NCBI GenBank assembly: GCA_016858145.1
Contig: JAEHOE010000134.1
Span: 62,001-126,000 of the forward strand
From: Edaphochlamys debaryana
Taxonomy: Eukaryota > Chlorophyta > Chlorophyceae > Chlamydomonadales
Length of the DNA: 64,000 nucleotides
Direction: 5' to 3'
The notes beneath the pieces were generated by a model, which was not told where the DNA came from, did not search any database, and worked only from the letters and a program-made list of their open reading frames with translations. Made by a program: the position numbers and the translations under genes. Of the stretch, positions 23,001 to 35,113 are shown in pieces. Within the stretch, counting starts at the first letter, position 1; every line of letters starts with the position of its first letter.

Positions 23001-24380
23001 ATGAGCCGATGACAGAGAGTGACAAAGGAATTACAAAGTCATTAGGTAGGTGCCCTGGCTGAGGAGGGGCCCTTCCCCACAATCCCCAGCGACAAGCCCA
23101 CCTCAGCCCGCTCTGTGGCCACTGAACCACAACCTAAAAACACCTGCGGTGTAGTGGTGCAGCTCTTGAAGGGACTGCCCGTCCCTTCAATCGCTAGGGG
23201 AGGCTAGTGGACGCGGCGTTGCGACGTGTGATGATGATCGCTGCTCGGAGTCTCTCGGAAGTCGCTTTCGCCAGTACCATCAGTCACATGGTAGAACTAT
23301 GAGCCAGGAGTAAGCAAAGACGTTGCGCAAGGCTGCCCCACGGCGAAGTTCGCGCGCGGGCCGAGCACGCGTCCGAGGTCGCTGCCCGGGCCTCGCGCAG
23401 CGCAGTTTCTGGACTCAGTCGGTACAGAGTCTCGTAACTGAGTTTTTGCGGCGCGCGGCGGGGCGCGAGGGGCCCGCATAATTTAGCCCCAAAGTTCCGG
23501 GACCGAGGATGCTGCCGGGTGGCCTCCTCCCGGCGACTCGCGAGTACGCGCCTACTTTATGGGCTCAAGGTACTCTTTGGGATTCGCCTCGAAGCCGTTT
23601 CTGGCTCGTAGGCGCACGTCTCGCGGAGATGGGTGCTCGGCAAATTTGGACGTCTTCGCGACCGCTCGCGTTATTGCGCGCCCGGCCCGCGCGACCTCTG
23701 CGTGTGGTCCCCAGCTTGAGCCCGGCCGGGTTGGATCGGGGATCGGGGCGTCCCTGGCGGATTCCCGAGGGTTTAACACTTGGCCCGGGCGTAACCGTAC
23801 TCGAAACGTCGCATACAAGGGCTGCACAATTACTTCGTTGCTGAAGTGAAGCCGTTGCTCGTGTTGAGAAGGGGAGGGGGTGGCGCCAGGGGGGCGGAGG
23901 GGGAGGGAGGAGGGGGAGACAGCTGGTGACAGCTGCGAGTGGGTGAGGAAGCCCTGCTGGCTTGCACAGCAGTTGTAGCCTCACAACCGACTGCTCAGGA
24001 AGCTTGGGGTGGAAGCTTGGGGTCGAAGCGCCGGGGATCGAGTTGAGGTGCGCCGCCCAGTCGGGGGCTGCAGAGCTGCGCGACTTCAGGGCTGTTGCAC
24101 GCGAGGTGGACGCCCCCCCGCAAGCATTAACCCGCTGTGCGCCAGCTTATGAATGACAAGGTATCTATCTATGGCGCTCATGCTCGCTGCGCGGGGTGCA
24201 GTGCTTTGTTTGCCAGCCGCCGCCGCCACATCCACATTCACACCGACTTCGGCCACTTCGGCCGGGGCCTCGCTAGACAGCCTTGAAACGTAAGTAAAGC
24301 ACAAGGTCGCAGGCCCGCGAAGTGCCGCGGTCGCAGAAGGCGTTCGCGAGGATGGCTGTGAGCTTCGTCGAGGATGGCAT

Positions 24381-24816
24381 TTGTCCGCAGTTACAAGCCC
24401 ACAGAGCTTGCTCCCTTTAACACAAATCCTGCGGTGGTTTCAGAGCGGCGTTTCGAGGGCTCTTATTTTAGCATCAAATTTGCTGGACATCCCAACCTCG
24501 CGCGACACGCCCCGACAGAGCTCGCTGTGTTCGCGCTAAGGAGCGCTAGTCGAAGGTCGCAACTCCGTGACTCTCCGACATTTTGCCGACACCCCACCGT
24601 TTGTCCGCAGTTACAAGCCCACAGAGCTTGCTCCCTTTAACACAAATCCTGCGGTGGTCTCAGAGCGGCGTTTCGAGGGCTCTTATGTTAGCATCAAATT
24701 TGCTGGACATCCCAACCTCGCGCGACACGCCCCGACAGAGCTCGCTGTGTTCGCGCTAAGGAGCGCTAGTCGAAGGTCGCAACTCCGTGACTCTCCGACA
24801 TTTTGCCGACACCCGA
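24381..24816. repeat. Direct tandem duplication, 220-bp unit, two copies
   Basis: Copy one is 24381-24600 and copy two starts at 24601 (both open with TTGTCCGCAGTTACAAGCCC). The copies differ at only a few positions, for example T versus C near 24438/24658 and T versus G near 24465/24685. The near identity indicates a recent duplication or ongoing homogenisation. The apparent ORFs that cross it repeat the same peptide, simply reflecting the DNA repeat. Confidence 0.9.
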
Positions 24817-26330
24817 CACCCGGATGCTCCAGCGAGAGACGGCTTAATCATTACACGCACGCTTGTACTTCAGAGGCGGGCCTCCCCGCAGCTGATAGCT
24901 CATGCTAACACACAGCCCCTGGCTTGGCAGCTGTCGGTCTCGTAGGCCTGGCCCCTGACACAAGACCAAAGACGGCTGCTAGCGGCACGTACAACATCGA
25001 TAAAGGCCCACCCCAGCATCTAACCACATAGGACTCACCCCTCCTGAACGGGGTTGAGAGGCGGAACATACTCTTAGCTCCAGGCAGGGGTGGACTCACC
25101 CCTGCTTAGCTCCGCGCTCAAGGCGGCCCGGTCACCGCTTCAGCAATCTCTCCGGCAGCAATTTCTCTCGCATGTGGCGAACGCCCTTGGGGTGCACGCG
25201 GTCGCCACGCACACCCATCCTTTGTTGTCATAAGGTGGTGGCCATTGGCCCCGCCCCCATGGCCCAGCCATCCCCCACGCCCACGCCAGCCCACGCCCTC
25301 CAGGCAGGCGAAAAGGAAGCTGCAGTCAACTGTATCGTACGCCTTGTAGAAACCAAGCCAGGGATATGGGACCGGTCGTGAAAGTTCCTGGACTCATAGA
25401 ACCTTGGGCCCTCTCTCCTAACGGCATGAGCACGCAACATACATGGCCAGCATGAGCACTACCGGCGCCAGGACAGGCCCACGCACTGTAAAGACTTCAC
25501 AGGCCATCAATAAACCACTGCAGGGCTACCACTACCCGCCGGGGCACAAACGCGCCCCCCCCAATCAACGCCCAACGGTCCTCTCCCAATAGCGTCATAA
25601 GCATCACTTGGCGCGGATCTACAACCATGAATGCATGCCTAAATGGACACATAGATTAGAGGTGCATCAGCCGGCGCAGATTGCTAGCTAACCAAAACCT
25701 GAAGGCCTTCCGCGAAAGAGTGTCGACGCGCCCTACCCGTTGCAAGATCTCCGCCGCGCAAACAACTCCTCTGCCAAAACACGCCAAAGCGGCACGCGCA
25801 CAAACAGCGCCATGATAGACTAGCCGCGCTTTGCAGCACAGGCCAATCTTACTTGAACATCTTTCTGACATTGAAGTGCGCCATCGAAGAGCACAAGCCC
25901 CACATAACATAAAGCTTAGACGCGTGTGCTCCCTAGCCAAGAGCGCAACCCGCGCAAAACCCCACAAACAGGGACCAGGAGGAGAAGCGGCCCCCATTTG
26001 CAAGGTAGCGAAGCGCCTTGCATGCAGCGCGCCCCCTATTACTTTTTTTTTGCCAAAACCACCGCCGTCACCCACCAAACCCATGCGCGCATTCCATACC
26101 AGCTCCAAACGGTTTGCCTTGTTGCAAGTTTGCTGTCCTCGTAAGATGGCTGCCTCTGCCGCGGAAGCCCTTCAAACTGCCCGTGCGTTGATGTGTCACT
26201 GTGAATGCTGCGTCAAAGTGTTACCCCCGGCCCTCGTGTCCCCTGTGCGATGCCGCTTCGGCCTCTCACCCTTGGCACTTGACGTTCGGTCTGCTTGCTT
26301 GCCAGCGCAAGCGCGCAAGCCTCGGCAGCC

Positions 26331-26687
26331 ATGCCCGCCAGCTGTGCAACGCTGTCGCCCCTCCTGCGCCTTGGCCCTCTCCTGGCCCTCCTGGCATCCA
26401 GCGTCCTAGGAGGCTGGCTACCCGCTGCACGTGTCACGGCGCCCACCACACCGCTACTCGCACACCTCCCCATACCGTATGCCCCACGATGGAGAGGCGA
26501 TAGCCAGCGAGAGGCGGTGGGCTCAATGGAGTGGTCCGCTCACGGAGAGGTGCGCTTGATGGCTGCCATCGCTGCTGCGTTGGAGTTCTCCTTCCGCAAC
26601 GGAGACGGCATCGCCACCGGCTCCTGCCCGTCGACCACCCGCCAGCTGCGGACAGGGGCGGGAACACAGGGCATGTCAGTGAGATAA
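26331..26687 (+). CDS. Doubtful small ORF with signal-peptide-like start, 118 codons
   Basis: ATG at 26331, stop TAA at 26685-26687. The product starts with a hydrophobic stretch (LLRLGPLLALLASSVLGGWL) resembling a signal peptide, then a short polar domain without recognisable motif. It converges on the phosphodiesterase gene and ends 107 bases before that gene's stop. Codon use is unremarkable and no family is recognised. It could be a chance ORF. Confidence 0.2.
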   Translation: MPASCATLSPLLRLGPLLALLASSVLGGWLPAARVTAPTTPLLAHLPIPYAPRWRGDSQREAVGSMEWSAHGEVRLMAAIAAALEFSFRNGDGIATGSCPSTTRQLRTGAGTQGMSVR

Positions 26688-26794
26688 GGCGGCGGATCAA
26701 GAGACCAACGAGAGCTAAAACACCGGTGCAGGCAAGGCCCAGCAAGCACGTCGAGCTAGATGGGGAAGGGCCGGTTGGCGGCGCTGCACCCTGC

Positions 26795-29700
26795 TCACTG
26801 GTTGTAGTTGCTGACGAAGGTGCACATCAGGGGCTCAGCGGCGGGGAATGCCCCCACCAGCGCGTGCACCAGCGGGAGCGCCACAAAGTCATAAAACCCC
26901 ACCTGGGGAGGTTGCCGGGGGGCGTACAAGGGGGCAGGCAGGGGTGAGCGAACGTGTGGGCCCTCCAGAGGTGCTATTCATATCAGTGCTGCCAACCGCG
27001 CCGCAAACCCTCACGCACCTGGCTCTTGCTGACGCCCTGCTTGGCCCGGTCGAACAGCGGGCTGATGGGCAGCCCCAGCGCCTTCTCCTTGTCGCCCTGC
27101 CGGAAGAACTCCTCCTCCAGGCCGGCAAGCCACCTGGTGAGGAGTGCAGCAGAGAAGGAGGGTTTCAGTCAAGCGCGCCATGGCCCACGCTTCGGCACCT
27201 CGGAACCCCTGCCAGCTCCCAAGTGATCACATTAACCCGACAAGCGCGGTCACCCGACAGCAAGCACACCCCCGCCCACTCACCTCTTGTGCACCTCCAG
27301 CTGCTCGCCCAAGTGGCCCAGGTCTGCCGCCTTCATGGCCAGCTGCAGGCTCAGCAGCTTCTCGTTCTCGTCCACGGGCTGAGGCGCCAGCGCCTGAACC
27401 ACGGGGTCGTCGATCTGAGTGATGGCCACCTCGGACTGAGAGGCGGCGCGCGGCCTGCGGGAGAAGAGGGGCCACAGATCAGGTATGTGGAGGGTTGTGG
27501 AGCGAGGCCGGCGTGTCATGGGCAAGATGCGTCGGGGTGTCAGGCCGCTGAGAGGTGTCATCACGCAACCCTGGAACTTCTTCCGGCCATGCTGCTACGT
27601 TACTGAGCTGCGGAAGGCAGCACTGCTGTTATGGATCTGCACTGGCGCAGCCCCAGAGCCTTCTGCCCACACTGCTGCGGTGCTCACCCGTTGAGCGCAG
27701 CGGCGGCGGCCCGGGAGCTGCTGGGGGGCGGCGAGGTGTCGTAGGCGGCGGCGCTGTACTGTGCCAGCCGGTGCACGGTGTTGAACTGAGAGAGCAGCGA
27801 GAAGTGCTGCTTCATGTCGGTGGCCAGGACCATGTCAATGACCTGTAGCAGGTGGGCAAAAGGGAAGCAGCAGGGCTTAGGCCGGGCACGCAATTTAGGC
27901 TCAAGTGACAGGACCCTCACTGGACGTCCTGGAAGCTTGCCTGTTTCCTGAAAGCAGCTCTCTGTGGCTTGGGCAGGAAGGCCGTGATGTCCAGCTCTGG
28001 TCGTCGCATGGCGCTGGATGAGGCCGCCGCGTGGTGGTTCTCAAGCGGCGACCGGTCGTTGTATCGCACCGCCAGCGGGTCGGCGGTGTTGATCAGGAAG
28101 TCGTTGGTGAGGCCCGGGTGGCCGTAGTCGTGAACAATCTGGGGGAAGGGACGGCAAGGGGTGGCAAGAGTTCAGTTCAGGCCACGTGTCGTCCCAAGCA
28201 GGGCATCAGACAAGGCCTTCCTTTGGCCCTCACCGCCGCCCAGTAGGCCGCCAGCAGCCCCAGAGGGTCCAGGTAGTGCACGTGCAGCTGCGCCCCGTGG
28301 ATGATGACGTGGAGGGTCTGGAGCACGTCCGCCGCGTGCGTGGCGTTGTGGTAGGGGTTGTCCACGTAACCCGCCTCGATGTGCCGGAGGAGCCTGCGGC
28401 GCGGCATTCGGACGGTGTCAGGTCAGTACGGAAGAGCACCCAAGGAGAGGCAGGGCGCGCGGACAGCGGTCAACTCAATCGTCAACCCCAAGTCACGACG
28501 GCAAGCAAAGCGGCAGAAGTATGGCCCCAAGCTTGCGTCCAGCCACTTGCCGTGCCATCATGGCGGGCTGGATCCTGAAGTGCTCAATCAGGCCCGAGCG
28601 CTGGAACAGGTAGAACCCCAGCGCCGAGAGCGGGTGGTTGTCGGTTGCCTCGCGCAGCTGCCACGCGTCAAACTTCCACTGGTCCACTCCTGAGAGCAAC
28701 CGCTCCACCTGCAGCGGCGAGCGAGGGATGGAGCAAGGATGAGCGAGGTGGGCAGGGGCGAAGTGGGGCAAGGAGGGGCTTGGGGCATTGCGTAGCGGGC
28801 AGAGGCAGTTGTAGATGGAGCCAAGGCGCTTGCAGGCACACATGCACGCACCTCCTCAATCACCGACGGTGCGGGCGGTATGGCCTGCGCCCTGGCGAGC
28901 ACCGCCGCAGCCACGGCGGAGCCGCTGTGGGTGTGCTGGTGGTTGGCGCTGGGCGTCTTGCGCAGGTTGGCAGCGGGCGAGCCCCCGGCACCGCCCAGTG
29001 TGCTGGCGGCACCCCGGCGGCTGACGGACGACAGCAGGAGCCTCTGTCCAGCACCGCTGCTGGCGCCCGCGCTTGTCAGCGTGCCCGTCACTCCGCCGCT
29101 GAGGATGACGCTCCCCTGCCCAGCCTCCACGTCCACTGGCACGGAGAAGCTGCCCACTCCGTCAGGCGCGGGGCAGGTTGCGTCGGCGACCACAACGGGA
29201 CCGCCGGTGCAGGGCCGCTCCAAGCGGCAGGTGCTGTGTAGGCCGGAGCGGGGGCGGCTGCTGGTTGTGGTCGTGAGCACGCGCACGCCGCCCGCGGCTG
29301 CTGGCGAAGACGACTCTGGTTCGGAGGGGTTTGAAGAAAGGAACGAAAGGTAGGAATTGAGTACGACAGGGGCATGCTAGTGTGCTCTGCTACGTGTGGC
29401 AGGTGGTCTCATTGAGGCGACATCTGGCTGCTCAACATAGCAAGCAACGCTGCAGCGGAGGGGACAGCAACAGGCGATGGCCCTGCCGCGCTCCGCGCAC
29501 CTGACAGCTGGCTCCGCGCCCTCAGCGCGCGGCCTCCGCCGAAGCCCACCGGAGGGCCCAGCGAGGCCGTGCCGGCCGCCGCCGCGTTTAGCTGCTGCTG
29601 CGCTGTCATGCCGAGCCCCGTGGCCACACGACGCGGCGCGCCGTGCTGGCGAGGGCTCGTCCGCATTGCATCTGTGGTGCTGAACACGAGTTCGGGGTCG

Positions 29701-32700
29701 GGCTGCTCGAAGCCGCCATCGGGTGGCGGCGGTGCCAGGGCGCGGCTGCTGTGGTGCCGGCTCTCGGCGGCGCCGGCTTCACGCATGGGGTCCATCCCGG
29801 GGATGCCGGCCGAGGCGTGCAGCGGCGGCATGATGCATAGCTGCGCCATGGTCGGCTGCATCTGCGGGTGCGGCGAGCTGCCGTCCAAGCCCGCCATTGG
29901 GTAGTTGAGGCTGACCCTTCGCGACGCAGCCCTTGAGCCTGCCGGCGAGCGGAGCCCCAGCAGTATGCTGCCCGTCCCGATTGTGCTACTGGCCGGCATG
30001 GCGGGGTGAGTCAGCTCCAGACTGATGCGCCGGGCGCCGTTGGAGAGGCTGACGGGGCTGTTGAGACCGGGCTGGGTGGCCGAGTCTCCGCGGAATGCCA
30101 CGGCGGCCGTCTCGCGCAGGAACGACACCGCCCTCGCCAGCATCCCCGGCTGAGGCGTGGCCCCAGTGGAGCCGAAGCTCGTCAGGTCACCGCCCTCGCG
30201 AACGGCACTGTTCACCTGTGCATGGAGCGCATGCAGAGAGCCCGGCCGCGGCGGATTCTGCCCGCCAACGTCGATGACCACGTCCAAGGGCTTGCCCTCG
30301 GCGCCGCCGTTGGGGAGCGTCAAGGTGCCGGAGGGCAGCTTGCAGGGCAGCGCACTAACGGGGATCAGCTGGGACGGCAGGGCGTTGAAGGTCACGGGTT
30401 CGGTCTCGCCGTCCCAGGCGGGGCTGGGCGTCAGGATGACTGCGAGCGCAGAGGCGAGGGTGGAGCAGTCCGGGCCGCCCTTGGGCTGCGGGGATGTGCG
30501 GCTGTCTGCCAGACCGCCCTTCTCGTCCGCCTCCGGCTCCCCCGGTCCGGAGCCGTCTTCGTCCAGGATGCGCGAGGCCAGCACGGTCTTACTGCTGAGG
30601 CTGGCGAAGGACATGCGATTGTACTGCCCCAGCAGCTGCTGTATCAGGTTGGACGCCACATCGCCCTGCGCGAGCAGCCAACACAAGTGCGGTGGCGTGG
30701 TTCAGGGCTTCAGTGTGCAAGGTGTGTGCGCGCAGATCCCTGGGCGTTGCCGTCAGGCCGCGCCGTACTGAACATAGCTCTACTGCGGGTAGCCGTACTG
30801 CCGTACTGACACCTCGCGCTAAATAGGATACGGCATGCTTTGGGCCGGGGCCCGGGCGGCACCAGAAACTCACGTCCAGGTTGGCCTCCTTGATTTGCTG
30901 CCCCAGGTGCATGGGCTGGTAGATGTCGTGGGTCCGCAGGATGGCCTGCCGCGCGAACACCACGTCCCGCACATCCGGCAGCACTCCCTCCAGCAGCTGG
31001 CTGAGCACCGTGAGGATGAGGTCAGCCGTGGTCTCTGCGGGAGGCAACCATGAATGGGTGTGCAGGTGTACAGGGTGAGGTGCTTGCTAAAACGCCAGGG
31101 CAGATGGCATGTGACTGGGCGCCTGATGGTCACAGAGCACAGGATGGGCAGCCGTGCAGTCCTGTTTATAGCGACGTAGAACGCTGCGTACCCGTCTGGA
31201 TGATGCGCGGGCCCAGCAGCGTGGGGTCGTTGTTGTTGAGGTCCCTCAGCAGGGCCTTGGGCAGGAGCGCCTCGAGGAGCAGCTGGTGCTTCTTCCTGCG
31301 GGGACGCACAGAAGCACGCCACGGCCTGGCCGACTGCACCACGCACGTCCGCCTGCCCCGACACATGACAGGCGCCACGCCACGGCTCGCCAAGTCGCGG
31401 CCCCCACCTGTGTGTCCAGCGCCCGTGCGCCCACCCACGCAGCACTTCCACAGCTAGCTAGGTTAGCGCCCCCGCCCCCACCTGGACACGAGCACGAAGA
31501 ACACCATGACCGCCAGCACGAAGCCCGCAACGATGACCCCCGCCAGCAGGCCGGGGTACGTGTCGGAGCTCCAGCCGTCGTCCGGCGACACGCGGACCAC
31601 CCACTGCATGCGAGCAGGCCGGGTGGCGCAATGGGGTGTAGGATTCAAACCGCAGGATGCCGGAGGAGTGAATCGGTGAACAACCATGACATGTTCGTCC
31701 CTTGTGGCCCTCTCGAGGTTTTTCTCTGTGCTAACAAGCCCCGTGTGCCATTCTTATGTGGGACGCCCTCCCGCCCTGCCGCCCCACCTCGCTGTTGGGC
31801 AGGTGGATGATGGACTCCTCGGGCCTCTCTGGGGCCTTGGGGCTGCGGGGGAGCGGCACGGCCGCAGTTTGGGCCGGGGACGTGAGTCACACGCAGTCAG
31901 AGAATCAGCTGACAGGACCTATCCGGCTATGCCACCACGACCCTGCGCCGCCCCCCAAGCAGGCATATCACTGGCTCCGGCCTTCCGCGCCGCCCCAGCC
32001 CCCCAGCCCGCCGACACCACCCGCCACCTCCAGGCGCAGCCCCGCCCCTCGCCCCACCCTTCCTCGCAGCCCCGCCCCCACCGGCACCCTCCTCGCTTTT
32101 CGGCACCGCTGACCGCTGCCCCACCTGGAGGCCACCAGGCGCAGGCTGGCCGAGGCGATGCCCAGCGCGCGGACCTCGTAGCGGTAGCCCATGGCCGCCA
32201 GCGAGCGCAGCTTGGACTCCTCCGCGGCGTTGAGGACGTCCAGGTCGATCAGCCCAGCGGACTGGGGAGCGGAGTGGCCGGAGGGACGCGTGCGTGGTAA
32301 GGGCCACACAACCTCAGCGGGGATGCGAAACCTTCAGCATGGGCCAGCAGCCACATGCCTCCGCCACTGGTCTGCCCCCTCCAATCGGTTTCTCGGGTGT
32401 GGCTGAGTCCCGATTCGACTGCATGATGGGCCGCGCATCTCCGTGCCCCGCCTACTCCCTCCCTTCCCCGGCCGGCGCCCGCTATTCCCGCACTCACGAA
32501 GCCCCAGAACTTGGTCCGTGTGGCGGGGTCGTACGCGCACGCAGCCCCGCAGTAGGGGTTGGCGTTGAGGCCGTAGGTAGCGTTGGGGTCCGCGTTGCGA
32601 ATGATGATCGGGTCACGCACAATGACTGGGGGCAGGACAGTTGGGCGTGTGGCGAGAAGTGTTGGTGGGGGGGGAAGGCAACTGATCTCAACGGGCTCGC

Positions 32701-35113
32701 CTCAACCGGCACGGATACCGTGGGGTGTATTACGAGCTGGCGAGCTGGCGACAGCCCCGCACGCACTGCTCACCTCCAAAACCACCCTCGAAGAATTCCA
32801 TTGGCTGCGGCAGCGGGCCAGGGGCAGCAGTGGGCGGGGCAGTCTCAGCGCGGGGGTGCTACCTTGCAGCCCTGTTCGCTGCTGTTGCGCCTTTGCGCCT
32901 CGTCGTGGCACCCCAGCGCAACGAACGCCCCTAGTGCCGTTGTGCGGCGTCCCGCCTCACCCCCACGAGAGTCAGGTTGCCCTGCCCGACGGTGTGTAGC
33001 GCACCCTCTCGGTCGTCAGCTGTGCGGGGCCAGGGAGGCGGGCGGCGCAAGGTGTGGGTCAGACGAGAGAGCGGCGCGCTGACGACTGGTACCGCAGCCG
33101 TCACACTGCAGCCGTACGCGCACAGCTGCACCGGCATGCTGCTGAGTCCCCGAAACTCCCAGCGCCCCCGCCCGGGGGTCGCTCTCTTTCCAGCGACAAG
33201 ACGCCCATCGCTTCCCTCCAAGTCCCGGCCTGGCTCCGTGCACTCCCTCGAGCGGCCTGCCGCTGCCCAACCCTGCACACTGCCCACTTCCCAGCCCGGC
33301 ACCCAACCCCCGGGGGGCGGCCTCACAGTTGAACAGGTTGAAGCCGACGGCCCCCGCGTTGTTACCGGCCAGTGGGTACACGTCCGCAACCACGCCAGCG
33401 GGGACCTGACGCAGGCCGTGGGGCAGGAGAGGGCGCGCATGTGGGCGGGTGTCGGGGCAGGCGGGTGGGCACTGCGCTTTGCTCCGAACCCTTGCCGTCC
33501 AGGAGCGTGGCATTGAGCTTCCAGCCCTTGGGGTGCCAGGCTCTCGCCGTCTGCGCCCAGCAGCTACTGGCCTCCTGAGCAAACCCCGGGCCCTCATCTT
33601 CCACCCGCCATGCCATATGCGAAGTGGCTCCATTCCCACCGAGTTCCCTATCCTGCTTGCCCATGGCCCTCCGCCCCGCGTTCCCTGCTCCCGCCCTCCC
33701 CCGACGCGCCACTCACATACTCCAGTTGCTTGGTGATACCCGCCGTACCAGTGGACTGGGTTCACAAACGAGGACGAAGGAATTCGCAAAGAGGATCTGT
33801 CAAAGCCCATCCGAGAAGCTCAGGCGGCGCAGGCCGCACAGTGCCAAGCCCCGCAACCGTCGGCGCGCGTCAGCTACAGCCACGCCACGCGCGTAGCGAG
33901 CGCTCCCACCCCGATCTCCACCCCCACCTTGAGGAGCTCAGGCGCAAGGCCCGCAAAGAGCTTCTGAACCTGCACAAGCAGCCCAGCGCGTGGGCCGGCA
34001 TGAGCCCGGTGACGTGTCAGCCCGCACACGCGTCGGCCCGACCCTTTCACGCCCGTCCAGTCTCATGACGGACATCGCAGCTGCAGCTAACAACAATGCC
34101 TCATCAGCCCAACCGTCGAGATGAGCCCATGCAGCCACCCCAGCCCGACCAGCTTGCCCTGATCGCAAAGGTCAACCGTACCTCGCCGTACTGCGGGTTG
34201 TACTGCACAATCGCTGACATGAGGCGCACGGATGCGCTGGCGCTGGTGAGCTGAGATGTGTACCTGGGCGGGACCGCGAATGCGGAGGCGCAGTTGGCAC
34301 TGTAGCAAGTGCATGAGGTTGACCAGGTCTGCCTGTACAGCTGAGCAACAGCTTAACCACATGCACCCCTAGGCGTACCACAATGCAGTGTCCAGCGCCA
34401 ATGCAGCGGCTCGGTCCTGAGAGGGAATACAAGTTGGGGAATCCCCTCAGGCCACAACTCGGTGCCCGAAGCCCCCAAGGGAGATGCGGCCTGAGGGAGA
34501 GGCTGGAAACGTCCCCCTCCAGAAGGAATTCTTTGATCAGGTTTCCTCATCAGGAAGTGGACCACATACAGGTTTAGGTAGGACACGTACCCCTCCCTAC
34601 CCTCGCGCTGCTCTCTTCCGTCATGGCCACTCTTGTTAGGCCCCAGATTCCTAACCCCCACACGATCCATGCGACCAGCACGGGGATGAAAACGGTAGAG
34701 GGAAAGCGGCGTATGATGCGCCACGTGGCCTGAAGGGGGGAGGGGACGAAGGCAGAGGGCGTTACAATGCAGGTGGAGCAAGGAGGGGAAGTGCCAGGGC
34801 CCGAGGCTGGGGGGCATCGGCCCGTGTCAACAGACTCCGTTGTAAAGAGCGGGCTGAAGCTCACACAGCCGAGTAATGCCTCAATTCCTTCTGCAGTTTC
34901 TGTATCGGCGCTCTGCAGTTTCTATATCGGCAAACAGGCCCCCACACATCCGAAACGGTAGCGGAGTGCATGACGCTGTCGCTGTTTGAGTGATGGCCAC
35001 GACGCCCCTGACGTCGGGTATGCATAACTCACCAGCACTTCCGCACGAACTCTAGCTTTGAGAGGCATGCAGGGACTGCAATGTGCCTGCTCCCGCGTCC
35101 GCCTTGTGGCCAT
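26795..35113 (-). CDS. Transmembrane CHASE-domain class I cyclic-nucleotide phosphodiesterase
   Basis: Exons: 35113-35033, 34729-34601, 34416-34379, 34263-34182, 33969-33928, 33755-33717, 33405-33327, 33019-32961, 32804-32774, 32625-32498, 32261-32125, 31842-31788, 31603-31482, 31295-31192, 31034-30874, 30665-29501, 29315-28852, 28708-28551, 28393-28234, 28138-27941, 27842-27688, 27454-27284, 27133-27019, 26902-26795 (1326 residues; ATG 35068 is an alternative start). TM1 is near 35-58 ([17 protein letters not shown]). A CHASE sensor spans about 71-281, with [37 protein letters not shown] and [10 protein letters not shown]2 is near 314-339. Next come a helix with [15 protein letters not shown] and a long Ser/Pro/Ala-rich insert at about 430-972. 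The catalytic domain at 973-1326 has [53 protein letters not shown] and a Gln before VGFYDF. The metal-binding His and Asp residues and the purine-clamp Gln are all present. Predicted role: ligand-controlled hydrolysis of cAMP and/or cGMP at the membrane. Confidence 0.9.

Larger units (their letters stand above)
20051..26794. other. Gene-poor region, 6.7 kb
   Basis: This lies between the stop codons of two convergent genes (GT47 at 20050, phosphodiesterase at 26795). It is more AT-rich and less codon-biased than the neighbouring exons from about 20500 to 21100 and from 24800 to 26200, and very C-rich from 21500 to 22100. I find no recognisable domain, no reverse transcriptase or transposase motif, and no RNA gene. 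It holds a 220-bp tandem duplication (24381-24816) and one weak small ORF (26331-26687). The 3' UTRs of both neighbours must start here. Confidence 0.55.

Noticed and set aside
24374..24908. Two overlapping ORFs repeating the same peptide across the 220-bp duplication
   Set aside because: The repetition is explained by the DNA duplication; frames are short and lack splice or start context.
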